This document shows positions 54,265-64,000 of a stretch of 64,000 nt of DNA, piece by piece (positions within the stretch are counted from its first letter, which is position 1; each line of letters opens with the position of its first letter). A model generated the notes under the pieces. That model saw only the letters and a list, made by a program, of their open reading frames with translations, searched no databases and was not told the DNA's origin. The position numbers and the translations under genes were made by a program. Source of the DNA: Pseudisothecium myosuroides (lineage: Eukaryota > Streptophyta > Bryopsida > Hypnales > Lembophyllaceae); contig OX637296.1 of the NCBI GenBank assembly GCA_951799445.1, forward strand, positions 6,324,001 through 6,388,000, read 5' to 3'.

Positions 54265-55540
54265 ACTCCTGCAAGGGAAGAGTATCCTACACCAATGTTG
54301 CCCATTCTTCTTGTTGTTAAACAATTGAATCTCAATTTTAATATTTTAGCAACGCAATGCATTGGCGAATTTGACTATGAATATGTAGACAACGAAGAAC
54401 ATCAAAATCATGGTAGAAATCCAAGTTGTAAGGACTTGGATAAAGAAGTTTTTGTGAAAGATTATTTTGAAATTTGTCTACAAATTTTGATTGGAGACTC
54501 AAAATCTCAAATGGATTTTTATCTTGATTTTCCACATTAACTTAGTTCAAATCTTTTTGAAAAAATTTATTTACTGTGCCTTAATGAGGTCTAAAATTCT
54601 ACTTTGAACACAATTCCTACTTTTGACTTAACTATAAGTGGTTGAACTCCTACTAATTCTCATTTGTGTATCTCACATAGGTTGTTTTGCCTCCTATCAC
54701 CCCTCTTGTATAAAGAGCTTATCTTCTCATCTCCATTACAAAAAATAAGTGACTTTTGAAGCTATGTAAGATAGTTGACAAATATTTTGATTCTTTTGAA
54801 TTTAATGCAGAATTTTTTTAAATTATATTTCGTGGACCAAGCCTTGTCCCTTAGAATATGTCCAATATGCCCAATTGCCCTTTAGTTCAAGTTTAGGTGT
54901 TTTAGGTCATAAATTGATTAAGCTTACCAAAACCACAAATTTTGGACAATTCTTTTTCCACTTCTAGAGCTAGCTGAAATCTAGAACTCTATTATTAACA
55001 TTTTGAAAAGATTATTGTATGTGCAAGCCAAAAAATTATTGAAAAACGAATTTGTATGAGAGTTTTTTCAAAGCTTGCTCCCTATTGGAATTTTTGGGTA
55101 CATATTTCCCCAATTTAAAATGTTATAATTTTTTTGAACATATGGCCAATTATGTTACAAAAAGATAGCAAAAAAATGAAATAAACTTGTGCAAAAGCCT
55201 CCCACATTAGAGCTTATTGGAATTTGGATGCCCCCCAAAGAACATATTTTGGAAAAAAACATTTCAAACACTATAATCTCATTTTGTGCAGTCAAAACCT
55301 TCCATTTCTTTATTGCAACATAATGAAGTAGTCTACCATTAGATCTTACGGCAAGATGCAACAAGATTTCATTTGCATTTTTTTTGGACCTTTGCCATCA
55401 AAATGGCCCATTTTGAGTGTTTTTGACGAAGCATAGTCAAAGAACTTCAAAGGTTAACAAACCATTAATCAAATTATTTGATTCAAATTTGAGTCCAAAG
55501 GTTCAAATTTGAATCTAGGGGTACAAATTGGGAATTATTC
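54265..55540. other. AT-rich intergenic sequence
   Basis: Words of the family A right half occur in places (TGCAACAAGATTTCATTTGC; CAAAGAACTTCAAAGGTTAA at 55,437-55,456), indicating eroded A-type DNA near 55.2-55.46 kb. No gene seen. Confidence 0.3.
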
Positions 55541-56009
55541 CACTAAAGCCCCATTGTTTCCTTTGAGGACAAATGAAAGTTCAATTAGGTACCTACGGCG
55601 TCAATTTTTTTGGCACAATTTTTGAATTTTTTATAAGATAGGTAAACAAATTGACTTTGTAGAAATACATATTTTTTTGAATTGGCACCCAAAATAAAGT
55701 TATGCCACCCAAGGTAAAAATAGACAAGATTGGGCAACAAAAACAACCACCTTAAAATTTTAAAATAAAATTTTAATTTTTTTTTTATAGATTATATTTT
55801 TGCCTATATTTTCAATCCATTTGGATTATTTATAAAAAATTATGAAGAGTCTTGTTTTTTGGACAATTAAAGCATCTTCTTAAAAAAATTACTTTCATTC
55901 TTTAAAAAATTCATTTTTAAACTTTGTTTTCACAATTTTTTATAAAGAAAAATCCATGAGGTCGAAGATTGATATTTAGAACAATCTCAATATTACAATT
56001 GAGGTGCAT

Positions 56010-56370
<361 letters not shown>

Positions 56371-56575
56371 TGGTTTCAATTCCATTTTAGAATTTTTGAC
56401 AATTTAGTTTTTTTCTTTCCATCTTGAACGTACATAATAAATTTTTATAGAATAAAAATGAAATTTCTTTTCTTAAATTTTTTTCCTTAGATTCTCAATT
56501 CAATATTCATTGTGAAGATTTAAACCTCAAAACTCTGTAGTGCAGAAGAATTTAAGTTGAGAAGAGTCAAAGTTT

Positions 56576-56622
56576 TTTTTTTTTTTTGAAACATATGGAC
56601 GATTTCTATTGATAGAGGAAAA
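56576..56622 (-). mobile_element. 47-bp retroposed fragment with 15-bp target-site duplication
   Basis: GAAGAGTCAAAGTTT is duplicated exactly at 56561-56575 and 56623-56637. The insert is a T-run followed by GAAACATATGGACGATTTCT and TATTGATAGAGGAAAA; on the minus strand it ends in poly(A). This is the signature of an extremely 5'-truncated LINE-mediated insertion. Confidence 0.8.
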
Positions 56623-56880
56623 GAAGAGTCAAAGTTTGAATACCTAGTTTAACAAGGTACCAAAAAAAAACTAGTCTTTACACTTTGAACCTTGATATCT
56701 TACAATCTAAGTGATCAAAGTTATTGAAATTTCTTTTACATATTCTTATATTAGTCTAGTGCAAGATCCTATGGTTAAATACACAAAAGATCAAATTTAA
56801 AAAAATATTATGCTCCTTGTAGTAGAAAAAAATGCTGAAGAGTTTTTTAGTAATACATAGACATGGTCCTTTTGTTGTTA

Positions 56881-57038
56881 AGAGTATATTCCCTCAATTC
56901 TATAATAATAATCTTTTTTCTAATAGTAAAAGTATCAAGGATTTGGTAAAGATTTTTTTAATGCATGTCTTTAATCAAATCATTATGTAGTGAATGAGTA
57001 GATATGTCCTCACAATAACAAAAAATTTGACATCTTGA
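56881..57038. other. Short spacer
   Basis: No supported feature. Confidence 0.25.
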
Positions 57039-57042
57039 TTAA

Positions 57043-57693
57043 TCCCTAAATGCCTAAGGCCTTTTTTGAACTTCTTAGAATTTGCTCTAAATTGAACAAA
57101 AAGCCAACATTTTGATAAGTTGTATCATTATTTCTTGAATTGTAATCGTACAAATTCAAACTAGACATGTTAGAGATCTCATAGGAAAAAAGAAAATAAC
57201 AATATCACTTATGAAGTGAAAGATTATAATGTTTGAACAAAAACTGTGAAAGTGACTTGAAGTCTTTCAATCCTCTTTTCACATGCCAAATCTAAAAATT
57301 TGGTCACCAAAAAAATATGAGGTTAAAGGAAGTAACATAACCCCAATCAATTTATGACTTCTCAAAATCTATTCTACAATTTTTTAAATGAATTTCTAAT
57401 GTGATTTTTCTCCAAGATCTAGTGTATTTAAGGCTCATTTCCAAGAGCCCTCAACACTATGGAAAGTCAAGATTACAATGGACACCCTTGCACAAAATCT
57501 TGAATAGAAAAATCATGATAAAAAAAATCATGATCAATCATTTTCAAAATTGGATTTTTGAAGCTAAAATTAGACCTTAGAAAAGAATTTTTCAAAAATA
57601 TAAATTACTAAAAAAATGCAACTTGGTTAGGTTTTATTGAACTTCAAAGTATTGTCGACACCAAAATTGTTTGGTGCCTCGGGTATTTAGGGA
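57043..57693. mobile_element. 651-bp TTAA-flanked element with family A-type ends
   Basis: TTAA at 57039-57042 and 57694-57697. TCCCTAAATGCCTAAGGC and GGTGCCTCGGGTATTTAGGG are imperfect inverted ends. The interior is unlike the 920-bp class. No ORF. Confidence 0.6.
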
Positions 57694-57774
57694 TTAATAG
57701 AAATCAAAGAAAGATACCAATACTTATAGGAATTACACTACTCTAGTACCTTACATAATGGAGCTTAACCCTTG

Positions 57775-58364
57775 AAGGACACTAAGACCAAAAAAATGGT
57801 CCGATGGATGACTTCACTGTTAATTGTAGGAAAAAAGAGAATGCACCTATTGGTGCAATAATGGGAGAATTTTGGTGACTACCTTGGTCATGGGGGGCCA
57901 CATCCTCATAGGGTTAACCCTTAACCCTTAAAGGATGGACCAGTAACCGTGGAAATCATGCATTTTGATACTGTGGGGATCATTGGTTTCAAAAACTCCA
58001 AAAGCGCTTATTGGAAGTCAACTACTGTAGAAGATCTTATCTTTCCACCTCTAATTCCGAGGATGAATAGTTGTAATTTTGTCCTACACAAGAAAATTCC
58101 TTGTCATTCATCGGACACCAAATGTCCTTGGAGTTGTTTATGGGTTAAACGATGGTTTGGTGACTGTGGAAATCGTCCCTTGTAATACTATGTGACATCA
58201 TCTACTTTTAAAATTTAAAAAAAAAATACTCATTGGAGGTCAAACTACTATGCATGATTTTTTCTTCTTTTTGCACAATATTCCAAGGATGAACAATTGC
58301 ACTTCTATCCTACATAAATAGATTAATTCATTGACCGAAAAATGGCTGCAGCGTCGTTTAAGGG
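57775..58364. mobile_element. Cluster of TTAA-bounded family J elements
   Basis: TTAACCC words occur at 57769, 57914 and 57921, and TTAA after AGGG/GGGT at about 58143 and 58365. The segment 57,925-58,364 runs from CCCTTAAAGGATGGACCAGT to GTCGTTTAAGGG. Inside, GGAAGTCAACTACTGTAGAA / GGAGGTCAAACTACTATGCA and GAGGATGAATAGTTGTAATT / AAGGATGAACAATTGCACTT show two J units in tandem sharing internal TTAA sites. Confidence 0.6.
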
Positions 58365-58387
58365 TTAAACCTTCCTCCATCATCAGT

Positions 58388-58555
58388 GCATCTCCCCCCA
58401 AATTGCATACATACAGGTACTGTAGTATGAATCTATATAATGGCAACTTGTTTGTCACTGCTGTTTGTTGCATCTCCCCCAATATTGCATACAGTACATA
58501 CAGGTAGTATGAATCTATGGCAACTTGCTTGTCGTGGCTGTTTGTTGTTGCATAA
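58388..58555 (+). repeat. Two-copy tandem repeat, unit about 82 bp
   Basis: GCATCTCCCCC.AA.TTGCATA begins at 58388 and 58470; both units continue with ACAGGTA..TATGAATCTAT, GGCAACTTG.TTGTC and GCTGTTTGTTG. Confidence 0.8.
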
Positions 58556-59062
58556 CTTAATTTTGCAATTGATCAGCTATAATTGTTTATTCCTTGCACT
58601 GTGCTGCACACAGGCACTCAGGCCATCGTTGATTGGGGAAAAGTGCACGACAATTAGATTCACAAAACAACAATGAATCCTGTAGCTGAAAAGGTGTAAC
58701 TCATATTTTGGATTCATCACCAGCTATTCAGTTCATATCCCCCAATGTGTGCAAAAAATCTTTGCTGCATTGGACCAAGCCTTCCTTACAAAAAAACTAC
58801 AAATGAATACTTACTGTAAGAAAAATGCAACAATTACGGTGACACACAAAAGACAAGTAGCCTTATGGAATGCCTCATGGAATGCATTCCTAGATTCTGG
58901 GCGGGTAGTACAACTTAAAGTTTAACTTGGGGTTCGCCAACATCCTACCCAGGCCGTTAGAATTTGGTCTAAATTTGACCTCATTTAGATCCATCTTTAG
59001 CACATATGTCTCACTCTAACATTGTTTGAAGCAAGTCAAGGGTCCCTCCTCTTCGCCTGTTT
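58556..59062. other. Unique sequence
   Basis: No gene or repeat recognised. Confidence 0.3.
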
Positions 59063-59064
59063 TA

Positions 59065-59379
59065 AGGTAGGAGGTCCATAAAGCGACCATCTAAGCGCTG
59101 AACCTGAATTTTGGGGAGGTAAAACATCTTGAAATATTTTTCAGTAAATTTTCCTTGAAAGACAAGAAGAAATGGCATCTGGCTCAAGTTGTTTCATATT
59201 TTTCGGAGCTTTGTGGAATTAGTTATGAAATTTTGAAGGTGAAAAGCCAAAGGGCTGTAAAAGCGACCACCTCCTAGAATGTACATCCTTTGTACATTTT
59301 GGGAAATTGAAGAAAGCAAAATGTACCTGTGTGTCCTGATCGGTTCAAAATGCCCGGTCGGAGTTTGAGCCTCCTACCT
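59065..59379 (+). mobile_element. Family E MITE, TA-flanked, copy 2
   Basis: AGGTAGGAGGTCCATAAAGC and GAGTTTGAGCCTCCTACCT with TA at 59063-59064 and 59380-59381. Clean inverted ends AGGTAGGAGG/CCTCCTACCT. 315 bp, nearly colinear with 53,846-54,157. Confidence 0.9.
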
Positions 59380-59381
59380 TA

Positions 59382-59884
59382 GTAGTTTCTTGTCCCTTTG
59401 GTTTCTACTCGGTTCACTTCATTGTCCAGCCTCACAACTTGGTCGTTTTTGGTCCGTTTTTTTAAAGGAAATGATTTTGTCATTTGTTCCAAAAAAAAAG
59501 GATAAAAAGAAAGAAAGACACGTACCTTACGTGAAGGTTAGATTCGACACAAATTCAGTAGTTTCTGGTCAAAAATTGTCACATGGCAGCTAATGATTGG
59601 TGCAAGGTGACGTGGGCTTGTCAAATTCAAACATGGAAATTCCATTTCAGCACCTCATAGCCGAAGATGACCTTCTCGTGCGATATGTTTTTTCCCCCCT
59701 TGTGACAACTTCAAGATGGAAGGCACATTTAAACAACACACCCATCAATCAAGGTTATTGTTCCATTTGGAAAATTCACAAAATCTTAGAAGAAGAAATC
59801 CAAGCACTTTGGGGGAGATGAAAGTAAAATACCAAAGTGTTTTTTTCTCAAAAAGACAAAAAAAGAAGAAGTAGAGGTTGTTTT
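59382..59884. other. Unique sequence
   Basis: No supported gene; short frames only. Confidence 0.3.
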
Positions 59885-59889
59885 AACCC

Positions 59890-60320
59890 GTAAAGGATTA
59901 AAGAGCACACTTTGGGTTTTTTGAGAACTTGGACAAGCTCTATTGACTTAATAATTTGAATTTTTTGCATGAGACGTTTAAAATGGATGCTAATCATCAT
60001 TACCATCTGCATGTGAAGTTTTTTTGCACTCCATTCTAATACACATTGCACAAGTTTTAATTTTTTTTTTTCTGATTTTAATGTCAAATTAAGCAACTAA
60101 ATAATGAAGTGAGAGTTATAAGGAGTTTTATTTTGTAGTCTAGGTAAGTAGAAAAAAAGATATAAAGTCGTTTTCTGAATTCCATTTCGAAAGTTTCCAG
60201 ATTTCAAAAAAATAGGAAAGAGACCTATTGTTGACCAGAATCTTCCCACCATTGGATTAATAATTCTCAATTTCTTGTTAAAGTTATTAATGGTTTAGGA
60301 ATAGCAAGAACCAAGGTAAC
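59890..60320 (+). mobile_element. Family A left-end fragment
   Basis: TTAACCCGTAAAGGATTAAA at 59,886 is a left terminus. AGTTATAAGGAGTTTTATTTTG and CTCAATTTCTTGTTAAAGTT fit the family A middle. No right terminus. Confidence 0.5.
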
Positions 60321-60329
60321 CACACCTAA

Positions 60330-60540
60330 TTTCAACCCCTCTTCTAAAACCAACCCCTACAAATTCTTGCCTAAAATGTACTCCCACCATTCATGAGAGT
60401 ATAGGGTCGGTTGTTATAAACACCCATTTTCAGCACTTTGAAAATTCATAGTTTATTCATACAATGTCCAAAAAATGCATTCTAAAAGAATCTAGAATCC
60501 CCCTTAGACTACCAATAAGACCCGGCAGAAAGTTTTTCAA
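60330..60540. repeat. Family L repeat, copy 2
   Basis: TTCTTGCCTAAAATGTACTC, TTCATACAATGTCCAAAAAA and CTACCAATAAGACCCG match 33,880-34,060 and 35,095-35,230. Confidence 0.5.
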
Positions 60541-61064
60541 TATAACAATGGGAACCATGTTGAATTGCTTAGGTGTCGTTACCTTACATGCTCCCTTTGA
60601 AGCGAGGCTTTGTACAACCAAAATTAATTTTATTTTTAAATTTTGAATTTTTTCAAATTTTATTATTTTAAGAAAGGGAAGAAGTCCAACCCCCAAGATT
60701 GAAGAGCTCCTGCCTGCCATCACTCCACCGGCATTGAAGTAGCAAGGCGGGCATGGAAGACAAGAAGTACTCCCCCCTTTTTGTTGACAAAGGGAGCCTA
60801 AAAGTTGAATAGTGGAAAGGCAGTGTAATGGCCCAAAGGCGGAACCTCCAAACACTAAAGACTGGGAAGAAACAGACAACCCACATGACTGACCGACCGA
60901 CCGTATCTCCAAAGGCTTAGTAAGCTTAAGGCTTGCGAGATGGTCCATTGCTTGGCTGGACTGGGCTTTGGCTTGCCAGTCTGGCGCTCACACATTTTGG
61001 CTACGACTGCGTTCACTGAGAATTGGGCGAAGAAGGCGGTCACACCATCCGGGACTCATTGCAC
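60541..61064. other. GC-moderate unique sequence
   Basis: A minus-strand frame of 163 codons (60,457-60,948) is the longest minus-strand ORF nearby, reading MDHLASLKLTKPLEIRSVGQ, but it runs into AT-rich repeat L and has no recognised domain. The ATG (complement of about 60,946) has modest context. Not called as a gene. Confidence 0.25.
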
Positions 61065-61066
61065 TA

Positions 61067-61375
61067 AGGTAGGAGGTTCATAAATGGACCATTGGAACTG
61101 AATTTGGAGGAGGCTAAACATCTTGAAATATATTGGTCAGTAAATTTCCTTGAAAGACTGCAAGTGGAATTGACATCTAACCCAAGCCGTTTCATATTTT
61201 TTGGACCTTTGTGGAATTAGTGACAAATTTTTGAAGTTGGAAAAAAGTGGTCATTTGTGGTCATCAGAAGGGACCATCTCCTGAAATGTGCACAGTTGGT
61301 ACATTGAAGAAAGCAAAATGTACCTTTGAGTCATGTCTGTTTTTAATGCCCGGTCGGAGTTTGAGCCTCCTACCT
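61067..61375 (+). mobile_element. Family E MITE, TA-flanked, copy 3
   Basis: AGGTAGGAGGTTCATAAATG and GAGTTTGAGCCTCCTACCT with TA at 61065-61066 and 61376-61377. 309 bp; more diverged inside than copies 1 and 2. Confidence 0.85.
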
Positions 61376-61415
61376 TACTAGAAAAAGAGCCGCTCCACGG
61401 TATGTATTAATTATA

Positions 61416-61722
61416 AGGTAGGAGGTTCTGAAATTGCACAGGCTCTAAAATCGCACACCCTATTCAAGTGTACACTGCTTGTACATGTTGCTTTTTCATA
61501 GCCTTCAACAATGTTCAAATAGTGTATATTTTCAGGGGTGGGCGATTTTAGAGCCCTATGCCACTTCAACTTTAAAATTTCAAAAAAATATGAAACGACT
61601 TGGGTTAGATGGCCAATTCCTCTAGCCTTTCAAGGAAAATTTACTGAAAAATGTTTCAAGACGTTTCACCTTCCCAAAATTTAGTTTTAGCTCTTAAATG
61701 AATGATTATGGACTTCTTACCT
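61416..61722 (-). mobile_element. Family E MITE, TA-flanked, copy 4, inverted
   Basis: AGGTAGGAGGTTCTGAAATT at the left; the right end is eroded to TGGACTTCTTACCT. TA at 61414-61415 and 61723-61724. Interior reads inversely (ACTGAAAAATGTTTCAAGAC, ATGAAACGACTTGGGTTAGA). 307 bp. Confidence 0.75.
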
Positions 61723-61724
61723 TA

Positions 61725-61945
61725 ACTCCGTCCCTGTCCCAAAATGATCTTCTCGTTCTTTAATTTTTTTTGTCCCAAAAGGATCTTTTGGTTGCACGGT
61801 GTGATGTGGGAGGAAGGGGCTAGCAGTAGTTCCGAGAGGGACTGTAATGGAAATGAATGAAGCATGCAAAGATTCAAGGTCTAGGGAAAGATTCAAGCCC
61901 AAAGAGAGATTCAAGTTTAGGAAGATCATTTTGGGATAAGAAAAG
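61725..61945. mobile_element. Stowaway-like MITE
   Basis: ACTCCGTCCCTGTCCCAAAA with TGATCTTC at the left and GAAGATCATTTTGGGATAAG at the right form inverted ends. TA precedes (61723-61724, shared with the E copy) and follows (61946-61947). 221 bp. The outermost CTCCCTCCG is altered compared with 49,473. Confidence 0.75.
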
Positions 61946-62079
61946 TACCACCTAAGGCTGCTTGGTAGGAGGGGGCATGAAGATACAAAGCTTTGGAGGC
62001 GATAGAGGCTTGATAAGAGTCCAAATTGAAAATCTTCATTTTTGGACGCAACATTGTTCACGAGTTGTATATGACCCCA

Positions 62080-63112
62080 TTTAGCTAAAGGACCATTTGA
62101 CCCTTTAAAAGACAAATCGAGGTTCAAGTAGGTTCCTATGATTTCAATTTTTGTCCTAAATTTTGAGCCCCCTTTTTTTTGTGAACAAATGGGGAAACCC
62201 ATTGCATTACAAAAAACTTTTTTGGAAGATAGAAAAACAAATTAACTTTCTAGAAAAATAAGTTTTATTTTAACTTGTACCTAGGAATAGAAGTTATGCG
62301 GCAGCTTATACTACAATAAATTATTTTCATAGTTCATTGGGCAACAAAACTAAACTGCAAAAACTTGAAATATATATTTTTTAACATTAATAGATGACAT
62401 TTTTGTCTATATGGAAAGGTTTGTTTCATTTCATTTGGATAAAGTTATACAACATCTTGTTTTGTGGGCAATTAGAGAATCTTCTTAAAAAATAATGTAT
62501 GGGATTTGATTTTGATCTCAACTTTCATAGTTTTCAAAAAAATAAAAGTTCCATGGGGTTAAATTCAATTGTTGTAGCAATCTCACTATTGGAATTAGAG
62601 TATTTCAATTCCATCTTTGAACTATTAATGATTTTGCTTTTCCTTCTATCTTGTACCTACTTTCACTTATCAATTTTTTAAAGAATAAGAATCACCTTAT
62701 TTTAAAAAAATAATAATTCCTAGAATATCAACTCAATTTTTTGTAATAAAATTTTAAAAATTCAAACTCGAGGGTGCAAAAATATAAAGTTAAGAAGATT
62801 TGAAGTCTTACAATGTAGTCAAACAAGGTGCAAAAAAACTTCTTTTCTTCTCTTTAAGTGTAGACATCTTGCAATCCACGTGACCAAATTAAAGTTTCTA
62901 AAATTTCTTTCGCATATTCTTACACTATTCTAGTGCAACATCCTACAATTAGATATGTAAAGAATACATTTTTCAAAGTTTTTTCTCTTTGCAATAGAAA
63001 TGGTAGTTTTGAATGTGATGTATAAAAAAAAAAAGCATACCTAATGAAAGCTAAAAGTGTATTTCGCCTTTGAAAGAAATGTCATAGTTGTCAACTGAGC
63101 CTTTTAGAGGTT
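62080..63112 (+). mobile_element. Family A element, diverged, with a small insertion
   Basis: AGCTAAAGGACCATTTGACC begins it and GCCTTTTAGAGG ends it. Middle landmarks include CAAGTAGGTTCCTATG, TTGTGGGCAATTAGAG, CAATCTCACTATTGGAATTA, ATCTTGTACCTAC and CAATAGAAATGGTAGTTTTG. TTAA is not preserved at either side. A T-run plus GTGAACAAATGGGGAAACCC (62,169-62,205) looks like a small minus-strand LINE tail inside it. Confidence 0.65.
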
Positions 63113-63510
63113 GGGCAAAGAGCCACATATCTAAGAAAGAACGTTCTTCCAAAGGATGAGGTGACTTGACTTCCTTGGCTTACACAAAAAATAATTCCTT
63201 GCTTTTGAGTCGCTAATCTTGGGTCTTTAATAAACATTAATTTAGCATATTTAGATGAACTTCATCTGTTTCATATAACTTCAACATGAAGCATCATCCA
63301 CTTAGTTGATGTTGACTCTCAAAGATTAATGCACCAAACTAAATGCATTTTCCTAAGACTACATAGTAGGGAAGAAAATGTAGATTCATAGCTAAATAAA
63401 TTTTGGCTGGAAAAAAATCTAGCCTTAAGATCTTAGTTTTTGCAAGTTTTCCTTTTCCTCCCATCCCTATACGAATTGATTCACAAACTTGCATAAAAGT
63501 CAGGAAGTAC
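63113..63510. other. Unique sequence
   Basis: No supported feature. Confidence 0.25.
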
Positions 63511-63705
63511 TGGATGACTGTGTCACATCCCTAAAAACTAGACAAAACTTCTTTTTCAACATCCTTGGATGTACTAAATCCATTTCATGTATCTCTCACA
63601 ATAATTGGATGACTATGTGTCACATCCCTGAAGACTGGACAAAACTTCTTTTTCAACATCCTTGGATGCACTAAATCCATTTCATGTAGCTCTCACAATA
63701 AGCTC
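63511..63705 (+). repeat. Two-copy tandem repeat, unit 95 bp
   Basis: TGGATGACTGTGTCACATCC begins at 63511 and TGGATGACTATGTGTCACAT at 63606. Both run through CAAAACTTCTTTTTCAACAT and CATTTCATGTA.CTCTCACAA and are nearly identical, so the duplication is recent. Confidence 0.85.
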
Positions 63706-64000
63706 TTGAAACATTCACAATCCTCCTAGTAGCTGCCAATCTCGTATGGATTAATGTGCAAAAAGGTTTGGAAAAGAAGATATATTGAAAGTTAGAAATT
63801 GATGAAAGAAATGAAATACATCAGTGAGGCAAATCATGATCCCTTTTCAAAAATATTTTCTGGCCAGTGCTTGAATTTCTGTATATGGGTAACATAATTG
63901 AAAATAATCGATCATTATAATCTCCATGAAACTTTGAGAGGTGCACCGATTGATTCTTCTCCAATCACTTCCTCTATTTGAATTGCTTTGCGGTAGAAGG
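63706..64000. other. Unique sequence to window end
   Basis: No supported feature. Confidence 0.25.

Noticed and set aside
60457..60948. 163-codon minus-strand frame as a gene
   Set aside because: It crosses from GC-moderate unique DNA into repeat family L, and no domain or splice signal supports it.

Overview
This window looks like intergenic DNA from a repeat-rich plant nuclear genome. It is AT-rich, with no long open frames, no tightly packed genes and no bacterial signals. The mobile elements are plant types: a CACTA element, a Stowaway-type MITE, an Emigrant/pogo-type MITE, a Mutator-type MITE and LINE 3' ends with an ERND-type ORF2 tail. A land plant or close streptophyte relative fits best; the species cannot be named from the sequence. 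No complete protein-coding gene could be supported. All family assignments rest on reading termini, target-site duplications (TSDs) and internal copies by eye.

Layout. Bases 1-2,450 are GC-richer and hold the only gene-like material at the left edge: a GC3-rich open frame ending at 157, and a possible first exon ending in a GTGAGT donor at 1,992. From 3.1 to 6.9 kb there is a mosaic of direct and 228-bp tandem repeats. A 2.1-kb non-autonomous CACTA element (9,168-11,283) carries two foldbacks and a tRNA-like segment. From 11.6 to 14.1 kb there are nested MITEs and an element with an internally amplified 135-bp unit. A LINE ORF2 tail lies at 15.4-15.9 kb. Segments 21.77-23.54 kb and 30.36-31.26 kb are copies of each other; each serves as the empty site for insertions in the other. 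Tandem arrays lie at 37.1-37.5 kb and 39.9-40.6 kb, and a strong foldback with a 102-base hairpin at 41.7-42.0 kb. From 46.0 to 51.4 kb about ten short inverted-repeat elements are packed together, some nested. The right quarter holds further MITEs and decayed repeats.

The most interesting signal is a family of about 920-bp elements bounded by TTAA and starting CCCCTAAAGGAC (best copies 22,341-23,262, 37,787-38,706 and 43,650-44,563). TTAA flanks plus short inverted repeats beginning with C residues are the hallmark of piggyBac-type transposition. The copies show no transposase, so they would be non-autonomous. Shorter relatives with different interiors share the same ends.

Several TA-flanked families (C, D, E here) share a terminal AGGTA and may use one Tc1/mariner-type transposase. 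A third group is flanked by TTA duplications like PIF/Harbinger MITEs. Letter names for repeat families (A, B, C...) are mine and only link copies inside this window.
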